From: Halalkalibacter nanhaiisediminis
GTDB taxonomy: Bacteria; Bacillota; Bacilli; Bacillales; Bacillaceae_D
Direction: 5' to 3'
DNA: 64,000 nucleotides
Assembly (NCBI RefSeq): GCF_007830185.1
Contig: NZ_VLKZ01000002.1
Location: forward strand, 450,397 to 514,396
In this document: positions 19,652-29,052 of the stretch, one piece after another
Layout: every line of letters starts with the position of its first letter
How positions within the stretch are numbered: the stretch's first letter is position 1
The notes under the pieces: generated by a model
The model's input: only the letters and a program-made list of their open reading frames with translations
Told to the model about the DNA's origin: nothing
Databases searched by the model: none
Made by a program: the position numbers and the translations under genes

Positions 19652-19771
19652 AACCGGATTCCCCTTTACTTCCATTTTTTCTCGATTCCTCATTTTAAAG
19701 AGAAACTTTCAAACTCAGAACCGAGAATGTTGTTTTACATTTGAAGATTCTTTATCTATTCATCTTCTTTA

Positions 19772-20056
19772 TTATTTTTTTAGTTGCTCTAGAATTTCAG
19801 CTTTTGCTTCATCTAGACCAATTCCTGTTAAAAATGCTCTTGCATTGATCACTGGGAATGGATACTCTTTTTGAACAATCGTAGTGCTGATAAGTAAATC
19901 AGCTGTATCAACATAACCACCAACTTCAGTGATTTTGATTTGTATTAAATTTGCTGCGATGCCATTTTCTTTACACATCGTTTCAATTGCATCATTTACA
20001 ACTGTAGAAGTTGCAATTCCAGCTCCACAAGCGATTAAAATTTGTTTCTTTTTCAT
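19772..20056 (-). CDS. PTS galactitol-type IIB
   Basis: About 94 residues, cytosolic phosphotransfer domain. The phospho-accepting cysteine is in ILIACGAGIATSTVV, the standard GatB P-loop. The ATG at 20056 follows AGGAGGTGAG, which itself overlaps the end of the IIA gene. Gene order IIA-IIB-IIC leftward. It receives phosphate from the IIA protein and passes it to substrate bound by IIC. Confidence 0.92.
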   Translation of the reverse strand: MKKKQILIACGAGIATSTVVNDAIETMCKENGIAANLIQIKITEVGGYVDTADLLISTTIVQKEYPFPVINARAFLTGIGLDEAKAEILEQLKK

Positions 20057-20057
20057 C

Positions 20058-20531
20058 TTACTCACCTCCTTTCAATTGAAAGTTTAATAATTGTAATAGA
20101 GAATCTTTTATCTTTGTTTTTGATTCCTCATGAGCCAATGAGTTCAAAACTTCATCATCTTGGAAGATTTGCATCAACCTTTGTAACAGCTCTAACTGTG
20201 AATGACTTTCATTCATGGCTAGCATAAAGATCAGCTTAACTGGTGTCGTTTCACTATCTTCACCCATAATGACAAAATCAACTGGTTCTTTTAAAATCGC
20301 TACACTAATTGCCTTTTCAATAACATGCTCTTTGTCTGTATGAGGAATTGCGACGGAATATCCTTTCGTTGGCAACCCTGTAGCAAAGTTCCGTTCACGT
20401 TCTACAATCGCTTCGATGTAACTTTCTTTAACAATTCCTTTTTCAAATAAATTTCCTGCCATTAAGCGTATTGCTTCTTCAGCACTTGTTGCTTCTACAT
20501 CTTTCAAGATTAAATTTTCATCAAGTAACAT
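20058..20531 (-). CDS. PTS fructose/galactitol-type IIA
   Basis: About 157 residues, EIIA type 2. The active histidine is in GYSVAIPHTDKEHV. The ATG at 20531 (MLLDENLIL) follows AGGAGG with a 9-nt spacer. An ATG 48 nt upstream is possible but lacks a better site. First gene of the IIA-IIB-IIC group. Upstream lies a short region with an inverted repeat (about 20619-20640) and the terminator of the preceding unit, so it may have its own promoter. Confidence 0.9.
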   Translation of the reverse strand: MLLDENLILKDVEATSAEEAIRLMAGNLFEKGIVKESYIEAIVERERNFATGLPTKGYSVAIPHTDKEHVIEKAISVAILKEPVDFVIMGEDSETTPVKLIFMLAMNESHSQLELLQRLMQIFQDDEVLNSLAHEESKTKIKDSLLQLLNFQLKGGE

Positions 20532-20823
20532 TTTGTAAGTCCTCCTAAGTTCTCCTAGCCTTTTATCTAATTCGTTCATATCAATTTAAAATGGAAAGAA
20601 TGAGTGATAAAAATTGCTTCGATAATCGTCTCGTGATTATTGCCAGTCGTAGATGAAATCAACAATCCTTTTTTGATTATCTAGCAGAGTTTTTATCTCT
20701 TTTCTATAAATTAATAGTACCATCGAAAACTGCCAAAATGTATCCGTTTTCATCCCCATTCATTGATTCCCCTTTGTACAACATTGTGATGATCATTTTC
20801 TCACTATATCTCTTAAACACCTT

Positions 20824-20869
20824 TAGAAAAAAGGACGGCCTCAACATTATGCTGCTAAGGCCGTCCTTT
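20824..20869 (-). terminator. Strong leftward terminator after the PFK-like relic
   Basis: Perfect 12-bp stem AAAGGACGGCCT/AGGCCGTCCTTT with T6 on the minus strand. It divides the PTS locus into separate transcription units. Confidence 0.85.
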
Positions 20870-20875
20870 CACTTA

Positions 20876-21753
20876 CTAAACTTCCATTGTCATTCCCTCG
20901 AAACATACATTTCGTGTAAATATATTCAAACTGCCCGTTTGCCAGTTGCTATGAATCCAATTGACAACTTGACCTGCAAACTTCATAGCCAATATTCGAT
21001 CAAGAGCTGTGGGATTTTGTCCCATACATATCGCTTCGTCTATTTTTATTACTTTCCAGTCAAAAGCTAAAGTAGGCAGGATCGTATTTGGTAGCTGCTT
21101 GGGATCAATACGCTCATCAATAAACAAAAATGAAAACGTCTGACCAATAGAGAAGTCAGTCCTTAACGCTTGTTCAAGTTGGATTTGATGTAACCTATTC
21201 CAGTTATAAGGAAGAAAAAATCCTTCAACAGCTAGAGAAAGTTCTTCTAGCATTTCCCGTGGTACTTCCCCGGGGAGTTGAACACCAAATAATCTTGGAC
21301 TATCATTTTTTAAGGATTGTATCGTATCTCTGACTTTCAGCGTATTTTCAATAATGGCGTTAATAGCAGTATCATGCCCTAAAGAAATGTCCGAACCTTC
21401 AATGTCATTATGAATAGAGACAGGTACAAATAAAAAACGAGTCTCCCTTATTTGTTTCGTTATTTCTTTTACAAAGTGATATGAATATTACCAGTACCAA
21501 TCATAACAACAGCATCAAACCCTGAAAGAACTTGCTGAAATGCTAAGGTATTTCTTGATGGTATTGGCTTCAAAATTGGGTAATGATAGGCATCACACGC
21601 TTCTCTTAAGTCTCTTACATGAAACTCATTTTTGAACCGGTCCATTTCTATTCCCATTACATTATAATCTTCGACTTCTGAAATAATAGTATGATCCATT
21701 TGATTAAGTCCTGAAGGAGAAACATCTAAATTTAGCAATCCTATTTTCGTCAT
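20876..21753 (-). pseudogene. Frameshifted 6-phosphofructokinase-like gene
   Basis: The first part (ATG 21753 after GAGGAGG) reads MTKIGLLNLDVSPSGLNQ and ends FDAVVMIGTGNIH. A shifted frame continues FVKEITKQIRE, VPVSIHNDIEGSD, ISLGHDTAINAIIE and GVQLPGEVPREML, then on to TMEV. The middle block matches the PfkA block normally written TIDNDIPGTD...GFDTA, but the catalytic first Asp is His. The N-terminal GGD of PfkA is also absent. Total length near 290 codons fits the family. A divergent PFK relative, now frameshifted near 21470. Confidence 0.75.
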
Positions 21754-21763
21754 CTTTTCCTCC

Positions 21764-22216
21764 TCAACGTAAAATAGTGTTTTCTTCATATTCTACTAAT
21801 TTATTTACTCGATTAAGATGACGTCCACCTTCGAACTCAGTTAAAAGCCATGCCTTTACAATCTCACTAGCAAGTCCTGGACCGATGACTCGCTCTCCCA
21901 TCGCTAACACATTTGAATTATTATGAAGCCGAGTAGCTTTTGCACTAAATACATCATGCACAAGAGCACAGCGAATTCCTTTGACTTTGTTAGCTGCGAT
22001 TGACATCCCAATTCCTGTCCCACAAATTAAAATTCCACGATCGACTTTGCCATCCCTAACCTGTTCTGCAACGGGAATTGCGTAATCAGGGTAATCTACA
22101 GACCCATTATAGTCACAGCCTAAGTCAATAAAATCAATATAGAGCTCTTCCATAACCTTTTTTACTTCTTCTTTTAAAACAAGACCACCATGGTCACTGC
22201 TAATAGCTACTTTCAT
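21764..22216 (-). CDS. rpiB: Ribose-5-phosphate isomerase B / LacAB family
   Basis: 150 residues; interconverts aldose and ketose phosphates. Seen: KVAISSDHGG at the N-terminus, the active-site block DRGILICGTGIGMSIAANK (Cys base), and NVLAMGERVIG. ATG 22216 follows AAAGAGTGAG. In the Listeria D-arabitol locus an RpiB homologue has the same place. Here it would equilibrate ribulose 5-phosphate and ribose 5-phosphate for the transketolase step. Confidence 0.92.
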   Translation of the reverse strand: MKVAISSDHGGLVLKEEVKKVMEELYIDFIDLGCDYNGSVDYPDYAIPVAEQVRDGKVDRGILICGTGIGMSIAANKVKGIRCALVHDVFSAKATRLHNNSNVLAMGERVIGPGLASEIVKAWLLTEFEGGRHLNRVNKLVEYEENTILR

Positions 22217-22379
22217 GTTTCTCACTCTTTCTAAAGTTAATTATGGCTAACTTTTTCTTTCTTGAGGATTATTGATTTCATCTACTACTTTATTTTATCA
22301 CTATTGCTTGCACGTTTTGATGCGCTTCCATCCCAGTTAATGTAAGTAGTGTTGTTCGCCCTAGTGATGACAAAAACAA

Positions 22380-22412
22380 TAAAAAAACACTCTACCTCAG
22401 TATAGTGTTTTT
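22380..22412 (-). terminator. Leftward terminator after the zinc dehydrogenase gene
   Basis: AAACACT/AGTGTTT stem with T7 on the minus strand between the dehydrogenase and rpiB. Confidence 0.75.
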
Positions 22413-22437
22413 AATATTATGAATATTAACAAAATTA

Positions 22438-23469
22438 TTAAGACTCAATGATTACTTTTATCTCATTTCCACCCATTACAGCCTCGAAACCTTTACGCCA
22501 TTCATCTAAAGGAACCACCTTTGTAATCATCTTATCTACATCAATCTTTTGATCTTCTAATAGTTTCAAAGCAAGATGCCAAGAGCTAGGTTTTTGAGAA
22601 CGTGTTCCAATGTAGTTAATTTCTCGTTGAACAATGGATTCTTGATCTAATGGGTTCATTTTATTAGCAAAGATTCCAACTTGAACGAATGTTCCTTTTT
22701 TCTTAACCAATGGTAAACCTTGGTTAAGAGCAGGTACAGCCCCAGAACACTCGAATACTTTGTCGACTCCATATCCACCTGTATGTTTCATAACAACTTC
22801 TGTTAGATCTTCTTCTAATACGTCAACAATGACATCTACACCTATGGACTTCGCTAATTCTAACCGTTCTTTATCTTTTGTAATACCTGCTAAAATGACA
22901 AACGCTCCTTGGGCTTTCGCTACTTGACATTGCAATAATCCAATTGGTCCTGGTCCGAAAACAAGTACTTTGTCTTCTTCTTCAATAGTTGTTTTCTCTA
23001 ATCCAGCGTGAACACAACATGCAAGTGGTTCTGCTAGAGCAGCTGCTTTTAGACTAATAGAATCAGCTAAAACATGAACACTCTCTTCTCTTGAAATGAC
23101 AAACTCAGCCATACTTCCATTAACTTGAGTTCCAATTCCTTTTCGATTTGAACATAGATTATAATCTTTTTCTAGACAATATTCACATTCTCCACAAGTT
23201 GTAAAAGTGGTTTCACTTGTCACACGGTCTCCTACTTTTACATTTTGTACATTAGGGCCAACTTCTGTCACAATTCCAGAAAATTCATGTCCTAGTACAA
23301 CAGGAGTTTTAGAATTTGCATATTCTCCCGTAAACGTATGAATATCTGTTCCACAAATTCCTGTATAGGCTACCTTTATTTTCACTAAATCTCCCTTAAC
23401 TTCTGGTTCGGTAAGGGTTTCTAATGACATGTTGTCATGACCTGGATTCAACTTCATTACTGCTTTCAC
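22438..23469 (-). CDS. Zinc-dependent polyol (phosphate) dehydrogenase A
   Basis: 343 residues, medium-chain zinc dehydrogenase. Catalytic zinc block GICGTDIHTF and GHEFSGIV; structural zinc cysteines in CGECEYCLEKDYNLC; NAD fold around VLVFGPGPIGLLQCQVAKA. It resembles sorbitol/threonine dehydrogenases and the Listeria lmo2663/lmo2664 type. The likely reaction is oxidation of a pentitol phosphate to a pentulose phosphate. 8 bp downstream of the second dehydrogenase gene. Confidence 0.88.
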   Translation of the reverse strand: MKAVMKLNPGHDNMSLETLTEPEVKGDLVKIKVAYTGICGTDIHTFTGEYANSKTPVVLGHEFSGIVTEVGPNVQNVKVGDRVTSETTFTTCGECEYCLEKDYNLCSNRKGIGTQVNGSMAEFVISREESVHVLADSISLKAAALAEPLACCVHAGLEKTTIEEEDKVLVFGPGPIGLLQCQVAKAQGAFVILAGITKDKERLELAKSIGVDVIVDVLEEDLTEVVMKHTGGYGVDKVFECSGAVPALNQGLPLVKKKGTFVQVGIFANKMNPLDQESIVQREINYIGTRSQKPSSWHLALKLLEDQKIDVDKMITKVVPLDEWRKGFEAVMGGNEIKVIIES

Positions 23470-23476
23470 TTGTTCT

Positions 23477-24523
23477 TCACTCCTTGTTTGGGATTATCAT
23501 TACTTTTCCGTAAGTTTCCTTACGATTGATCATTAAATCGAATGCTTTTTGAGTTTCTTCTAAAGGAAAACGGTGAGAAATCAATTCTTTTAGTTTAATT
23601 CGACCTTTTAAAATAAAATCTATGCTTTTTGTCCACTCCTCACCTGGAAATGGAGCAGAATAGCAGTTCCAAAATCCTTTTAACGTCAGTTCTTTTCTGA
23701 AGATATTTTCAAAGGCTTGTTCAGAGAGAACAACATTCGAGTAGGCAATTCCCAAATAGCCAATTTCCCCTTTTTTGCGCGTTATTAATAAACATTGTTC
23801 TTGTGTAATTTTCGATCCTGCACATTCTAAAGCTACGTCAACACCTAAACCATTTGTATACTCATGAACCTTCTCAATTAAATTGTCTTGTAGAGGATTA
23901 ATTGTTCTTTCGCAGCCCATAGCCTTTGCTTCCGCTAACTTTTCATCAGAAATGTCGATGGCAATAATTTCTTTCACGCCAGCAATTTTCAACCATTGTA
24001 TCGCTAACATTCCAATCGTCCCAACTCCAAATACTGCAGCTACATCTCCTAATCTAGGCTGAATATGTAATACCCCGTGTAATGCAACTGCGAGTGGCTC
24101 AATCATAGCAGCTTCCTCAAAATCCATGTTCCCAATGGGCAAGACGTTTGTTGCTTTTAAATTGACATACTCCGCAAACCCACCGTACGATTTCGATCCT
24201 ATCATTCCATGGTCTTCACATAATGAGTACACACCACTTTTGCAATATTCACATGTGTGGCAAGGGAGAAAGGGAATAGCTACTACCCGATCCCCTATCT
24301 CAACATTTGCTACATCGCTTCCTTTCTCAACGACATAACCAGAAAATTCATGACCCATGATCGCAGGTAGCGGATACTTCCATTTGCTAACCATCTTGTG
24401 TGTGTCTGATCCGCAAATCCCTGCAGCCATTACTTTTATTTTCACTTCATCGTTTTGACACTCGAAACTTTCCATGTCCTGATAAATAAAATGATTTTCA
24501 GAATGTAAAACAGCTGCCTTCAT
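23477..24523 (-). CDS. Zinc-dependent polyol (phosphate) dehydrogenase B, GatD-like
   Basis: 348 residues. Zinc blocks GICGSDTHKM, GHEFSGYVVEKG and CHTCEYCKSGVYSLC; cofactor fold VAAVFGVGTIGMLAIQWLK. The FWNCYSAPFPGEEW stretch is typical of galactitol-1-phosphate 5-dehydrogenases. Two different dehydrogenases side by side suggest two epimeric products or two substrates, as with the paired genes of the Listeria arabitol locus. Ribosome binding site AGGAGGG. Confidence 0.9.
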   Translation of the reverse strand: MKAAVLHSENHFIYQDMESFECQNDEVKIKVMAAGICGSDTHKMVSKWKYPLPAIMGHEFSGYVVEKGSDVANVEIGDRVVAIPFLPCHTCEYCKSGVYSLCEDHGMIGSKSYGGFAEYVNLKATNVLPIGNMDFEEAAMIEPLAVALHGVLHIQPRLGDVAAVFGVGTIGMLAIQWLKIAGVKEIIAIDISDEKLAEAKAMGCERTINPLQDNLIEKVHEYTNGLGVDVALECAGSKITQEQCLLITRKKGEIGYLGIAYSNVVLSEQAFENIFRKELTLKGFWNCYSAPFPGEEWTKSIDFILKGRIKLKELISHRFPLEETQKAFDLMINRKETYGKVMIIPNKE

Positions 24524-24541
24524 AAGCCCTCCTAAAGGTCG

Positions 24542-24826
24542 TTAATTTTTTAACAATGTAAGAATTTCTTGATCTAACTCTTCCATTCCAATCCCTGTAA
24601 TGTAAGAAGTAGCAACAATACTTGGGATCCTATATTTTGTTGGAAGAATAGTTGTTGAAATAATTAAACTTGCTCCATCTTGACGGGAGGAGACTTCAGA
24701 AATCATACATTGAACAACTTGAGCTCTTACATTATTTTCTTTTAATAGATTTTCTACACGGTTACAAACAATTGTAGATGTTGCGATACCTGCTCCACAT
24801 GCAACAAGTACTGTTGGTATGTTCAT
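24542..24826 (-). CDS. Second PTS galactitol-type IIB (orphan)
   Basis: 94 residues with the cysteine P-loop VLVACGAGIATSTIV. It resembles the IIB at 19.8 kb, but no IIC of its own is nearby. It stands directly after the regulator gene and before the dehydrogenases. It could serve the same IIC, or phosphorylate the regulator as a signalling IIB. The latter is inference from position. Confidence 0.88.
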   Translation of the reverse strand: MNIPTVLVACGAGIATSTIVCNRVENLLKENNVRAQVVQCMISEVSSRQDGASLIISTTILPTKYRIPSIVATSYITGIGMEELDQEILTLLKN

Positions 24827-24855
24827 TTCACTCTCTCCTTTTTAAGAAAAACAAC

Positions 24856-26907
24856 TTATTTTATAGAGTTCGCGACAAGATTTACAAGTTCATTTGAGTT
24901 AGGAGCATGGAGCATCTCTTCTAACACATCATTCATTTCAGCTAATTTCATTAACTGTAACAAAGCATTTAAGTGTTGATGTTTATCAATGGCTGCGATC
25001 ACTACGATAAAGTGAACTTTTTCTTGATCTTTAAACGTGAGTCCGTCTTTGATCCTTAATAAGCTCATCCCAACTTTATTGACTCCATCGATAGGGCGGG
25101 CGTGTGGAATAGCAATATTTAGTCGCAAAACAATGTTTGGTGTCATTTCTGAATACTGAGTTTTCATGGTTTCCACATAATTTTCCGTGATGTTTCCTCT
25201 ATCTAATAGCGGCTGAGAAGCTATCGATAATGCATCCTGCCAAATTTCAACCGATTCTTCAAGAATCACCGTTTCCGGAATAATGAAATCCGTTAAGCCA
25301 TAATCCTTTTTCTGCTTCATTTCACCGGAGAATTGAAAAGAAAAATAATCCTGCAAAGCCTTCTCTAACGCTATCTTATTCTCTATCTTTGCATGTTTAT
25401 CAATTACGGATAGAAGCTGATCAATTTTCACAACAGATGAGTTCAATCCGAAGATGGCTTGCATAACACGTTGGCGTAGTTGTGTTTTTTCAAAATCACT
25501 AATAAATTGGTCTACGATAAATAAGTGTTTCTCTGTTTGCAAAGCAACTGGCGAAAAAACAATATCAAATTCCAACTCTGTTTGTCGTTCAAACTCTCGA
25601 ATGGAAAAGGCTTCGTAAAAGTAAAACTCTGGAAATAAATCACGCAGTGTATTTTCCATTAATCTTGAAATCGAGACGCCATTTGGACAAACAACAACAG
25701 CTCTTTTCTTAAAGGAAATCGTCTCTCCACTATTAATCAGATGTCCACCAATAAAGATCGTGATAAACATAATTTCACTTTCTGGAACAGGACTCCCTAT
25801 ATAGTCTTCAAACGGTCTAATGGAATCTTTCACAATGAAGTGAATCGCCTCAAATTCTTCACTAACCTTATCGAGAATGGAATAATTAGTCGTTAACGAA
25901 TATTTAATGCGATAATACGCTGGCTTCATGTGCAAAACTAACCTCTCTAACAAAGCCTTTTTTTCTTTAAAAAGAATACATGCTTTTTTCTCAAAAAGTT
26001 CTAAACTAGATTTCAGAGATTCCTTTAATTGTGGCAATTCAGTTTCAGTCAAAACTTGTGAACTTAGTACATTTGATGTAAGCAGCTGCAACGTAATAAA
26101 CAGTCGCTCTTCCTTAGGAATATCTTTTATACCTTGAATTAAGATTTCAGCGGCTTCGAATTCTTTTGTATCCGACAATTCATCGTAATCGATTTGGTAT
26201 GAGCCAGTAATTAAGTTGCCTTTTTTCATTCTTTTGAGAAGGGCCGCTATAATGTATGGGAGAATCTTAATTCGCTCGTCAATGAACTTTAGATGTAACT
26301 TATTTTCCACTTCTTCCATTTGCAATTTTAGTTTCTCAATATCAGCCACTGATATGTTCGCTAGTTTCTGAATGTAGGTTTCGCCTTTATAAATCTCAAA
26401 AACTTTTCTCAAAACATCAATAAATAATCTTCTCTTATCCCATTCACTACCACTTACTTCATAACCGTTCATTCTTGAATAAACAATCTCTAATTTGTAC
26501 TCGCTTACAATAGTGTGAGAAAGTTTCATATCTCTTAAAATCGTATTTTTACTTACTTGTAAGGCACTAGAAAAATGAACAAGTGATAATTCTTCTTCAC
26601 CACTTAACAACATTAATATAATAAATTCAGCTCGCTCTTTTTCAGAGGGAATATACGTAGCTGAAGAAGAATCATCTCGTTTTTCTGCAAATAAGCCTAT
26701 TAAAACTGGATTTACAATGAACTTCCCACCGTTTGTACGGGATATAACTGGGTAGTTCTTTCCTTTTAACCAATCATTAATTTTTGTGAAACTGTAGCTA
26801 ATTTGTCTTCGGGATAATTGAAACTTATTCTCCAAATCCTTATTGGATATATCCGGATTCGCAACGACTTCTTTTAATATTAAGTTGCTTCTTTCATCTA
26901 GATACAT
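24856..26907 (-). CDS. PRD-containing PTS-controlled transcriptional activator
   Basis: 683 residues of the MtlR/ManR/LicR type. Order: N-terminal HTH (LSRRQISYSFTKINDW), second HTH (LQVSKNTILRDMKLS), two PRDs with regulatory histidines over about residues 190-400, a GatB-like IIB domain (VVCPNGVSISRLM), and a C-terminal EIIA type 2 domain (LNIAIPHARPIDGV). Phosphorylation by HPr and the PTS EIIs should switch its activity on substrate availability. First gene of the PTS locus, as lmo2668 in Listeria. Confidence 0.92.
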   Translation of the reverse strand: MYLDERSNLILKEVVANPDISNKDLENKFQLSRRQISYSFTKINDWLKGKNYPVISRTNGGKFIVNPVLIGLFAEKRDDSSSATYIPSEKERAEFIILMLLSGEEELSLVHFSSALQVSKNTILRDMKLSHTIVSEYKLEIVYSRMNGYEVSGSEWDKRRLFIDVLRKVFEIYKGETYIQKLANISVADIEKLKLQMEEVENKLHLKFIDERIKILPYIIAALLKRMKKGNLITGSYQIDYDELSDTKEFEAAEILIQGIKDIPKEERLFITLQLLTSNVLSSQVLTETELPQLKESLKSSLELFEKKACILFKEKKALLERLVLHMKPAYYRIKYSLTTNYSILDKVSEEFEAIHFIVKDSIRPFEDYIGSPVPESEIMFITIFIGGHLINSGETISFKKRAVVVCPNGVSISRLMENTLRDLFPEFYFYEAFSIREFERQTELEFDIVFSPVALQTEKHLFIVDQFISDFEKTQLRQRVMQAIFGLNSSVVKIDQLLSVIDKHAKIENKIALEKALQDYFSFQFSGEMKQKKDYGLTDFIIPETVILEESVEIWQDALSIASQPLLDRGNITENYVETMKTQYSEMTPNIVLRLNIAIPHARPIDGVNKVGMSLLRIKDGLTFKDQEKVHFIVVIAAIDKHQHLNALLQLMKLAEMNDVLEEMLHAPNSNELVNLVANSIK

Positions 26908-27098
26908 AAGCTGCTCCCCCTTACTTATTTTTATAATAACAGCAAATGGCCATCATCTGATTACGCTTTCATACACATTTATTGTCTGCCTTTTGTGCAA
27001 CTTGATGTTTTACTATTTAAAACCCAGTAACTTACCCTAACAAAGCTTGGCTGAACAAACCATAAATAATAAATACAGATTTGGACTTTCATTGTTGC

Positions 27099-27310
27099 CA
27101 ATCAAATTACGAGCGATTCCATGATGCAATCTTTGGCTGATTGCCGTAGGCGTAACGGCACTGTCGATCTACCCAATCTAACTCAATTGCTGGGTATGTA
27201 TCCATAAAAGCACAAGGGCCATAATCAATCGTCAACCCACTAATTGTGATGTTGTCCGGATTCATTTCGCCATGAATAAAATCAACAAGCTACCATTTTG
27301 CTATCAAGAA
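27099..27310 (-). pseudogene. SelO/YdiU (protein AMPylase) relic
   Basis: The minus strand reads [37 protein letters not shown] and [18 protein letters not shown]. This is the unmistakable central block of SelO (pseudokinase AMP-transferase), which contains H-G-x-M-N-x-D-N and DYGPCAFMD. The rest of the ~490-residue protein is not seen on either side. A short relic. Confidence 0.85.
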
Positions 27311-27950
27311 GCTTACGCCCGGGCAGAAGATATGTCGAGAGAATCATTGTCCCCGGATAGCGCACCTACTCCCCTCAATAGTTTTTACTTGTTAACTAAG
27401 GATTACCTACCTAAACATCCAAAATACCAATAAACAGCTAGTTATTTTCTTGAATTTTAATAGTTGTATCGTTTCAGTAAAGTCTAACTTTGCCTTTCAC
27501 CTTCAATCGTTGCATCAACTCCTAACCACTCCCTTTACATCTCCCTCATCCGTTCTCATTTCGTTATATTTTTTGGGAGGAAAAGATGAAAACAATAAAG
27601 AATTTGAAAAACGGATTGGACTACATTTGCTGTTAATGCAGGGTTTTTTACTCCCTTTTGCCATTTTTGCACTTATTTACATTAATATGGTTAAAGGATG
27701 AGTAACTGAATCCTTCAATTGGTTCGTCACCTTTTTTGGTACTTATCGGCAATTATTATTACTAGGAAATTTTGTGAATGGAATTATATTGGCTTTTTCA
27801 ATATATGGAAATTGAAGTTAGGAAAAATGGAGAAACATGCGAATGGGTATTTCCGTTGGATTTCTATGATTTTATGTACGCTTCTAGCTAGTGGTGGTGT
27901 GTTTTGGGCTGCATCTCTATCTTCTAATTGTTTATTACGTTTCCTAAGTT
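27311..27950. other. Gene debris, membrane-protein fragments
   Basis: A strong GGGAGG site precedes an ATG at 27586. Its 16-codon frame stops, while a shifted frame gives KEFEKRIGLHLLLMQGF and a hydrophobic stretch up to 27701. A second hydrophobic piece reads up to about 27925. No intact gene or recognisable family. Confidence 0.4.
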
Positions 27951-28217
27951 CCTGCAGCATTAGAACGTGATCTAAAGAAGATTGAAACTGCTGGATTAAA
28001 GTTAACTGAACCGTATATAAGATTGGTAGAAAGAGCTTTGAATAAAGTTGGAATTGATATAGGAAAGTTAAAAAGAGACATGCAAAAATGTGGCATTACG
28101 CTAATCGAGCATGATACAAGCGCTGAAAAGTGTGGGTATTTGATTGTGTGCCGTGGGTATCAGAGAAAATTAAATCTTTTTCCTCACCTAATGAAGAATA
28201 AAGTTGAACGTATTTGA
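27951..28217 (+). pseudogene. Fragment of an unrecognised (possibly phage-type) protein
   Basis: An open frame of about 88 codons without a clear start: ALERDLKKIETAGLKLTEP, YIRLVERALNKVGID, then RGYQRKLNLFPHLMKNKVE and stop. It looks like the C-terminal part of a small helical protein of the kind found in Bacillus phages, but I cannot name the family. No ribosome binding site precedes the first internal ATG/TTG. Treated as a truncated gene. Confidence 0.35.
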
Positions 28218-28413
28218 ATCAGTACTTACTAAAAACTCAAGAACCGTAATTTCGATTGATTTTATTTTGCGCTTTAGTTTTAATTTAAAATCCACAATTA
28301 AATTTTCTAATTCTTTATTCATAGGTAAAAATCTCTTTTTTCTTAATAGTAGCTAAAATGAGACATGTTTCAACAAAGATAGGTGATTATCTGACAAAGA
28401 AAAAACCTTTAAT

Positions 28414-28442
28414 TTTACAAAACAATTAAAAATCGGTATAAT
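28414..28442 (+). promoter_or_regulatory. Promoter of the lipoprotein gene at 28.5 kb
   Basis: TTTACA (28414-28419), 17-nt spacer, TATAAT (28437-28442). Followed at once by a hairpin whose 3' arm is the GGGGG ribosome binding site. Confidence 0.7.
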
Positions 28443-28476
28443 ACTCCCTGTATTTCTAAAAATAGGGGGTTTTATT

Positions 28477-29022
28477 ATAAAAAAAGGATTATTAAGTTTG
28501 TTTATGGCTTCTGTTTTAGCTGTAGCGACTGCTTGTGGTGGAACTGATGAAATGACAGAAACACCGGGTGATGTAACTGAAGAAACTACAGAAGAGGTTG
28601 AAGAAGTTGTTGAAGATAAAGCTGAGGGAGCTGACGTTGATTCTAGCATAAGTACAATCGATACGTCCATGTATCAATATGCTACTGAGGTTACGGTGAC
28701 CGATGCTATTGAACTCAATAATTACGTCTCTTTAATGATCTATGTTAATGAAGAAAATGATAATAAAGGACTTCAAGCGCAACATGTATTAAATCAAACT
28801 TATGATTTCTTACTTCAGGATGCTATTGAAGGTGCAGATTATGTTGGTATTAATGTTGTACAGGGAAATCAAAAAATCTTAATGTTCGAAGTTGACACAG
28901 CAAAATTTCAAGAAGATGATGAAGTCCCTATGGCTGATTTAGTTCTAAGGGCATCAGAAATTGAAATGATTCATGATGAAGTAAGACAGTTTGCTGAAGT
29001 AATGGAATGGGAAATGCAATAA
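28477..29022 (+). CDS. Hypothetical acidic lipoprotein, non-standard start
   Basis: About 181 residues if read from ATA at 28477, which is 8 nt after GGGGG and completes a lipoprotein signal ([ATA]KKGLLSLFMASVLAVATAC, lipobox ATAC). The nearest in-frame standard codons (TTG 28498, ATG 28504) would shorten the signal. The mature part begins with an acidic Thr/Glu/Val linker. A ~120-residue domain (YQYATEVTVTDAIELNNYVS...) of unknown fold follows. A promoter and a strong terminator flank it. An ATG to ATA mutation is the simplest explanation. Confidence 0.65.
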   Translation: MKKGLLSLFMASVLAVATACGGTDEMTETPGDVTEETTEEVEEVVEDKAEGADVDSSISTIDTSMYQYATEVTVTDAIELNNYVSLMIYVNEENDNKGLQAQHVLNQTYDFLLQDAIEGADYVGINVVQGNQKILMFEVDTAKFQEDDEVPMADLVLRASEIEMIHDEVRQFAEVMEWEMQ

Positions 29023-29052
29023 TTTTTAATTTAACCCCTTCACTAGTTTATT

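Noticed and set aside
19233..19874. 213-codon plus-strand frame opposite the IIC and IIB genes
   Set aside because: The opposite strand encodes clear PTS IIC and IIB proteins; this frame has no motif or start signal.
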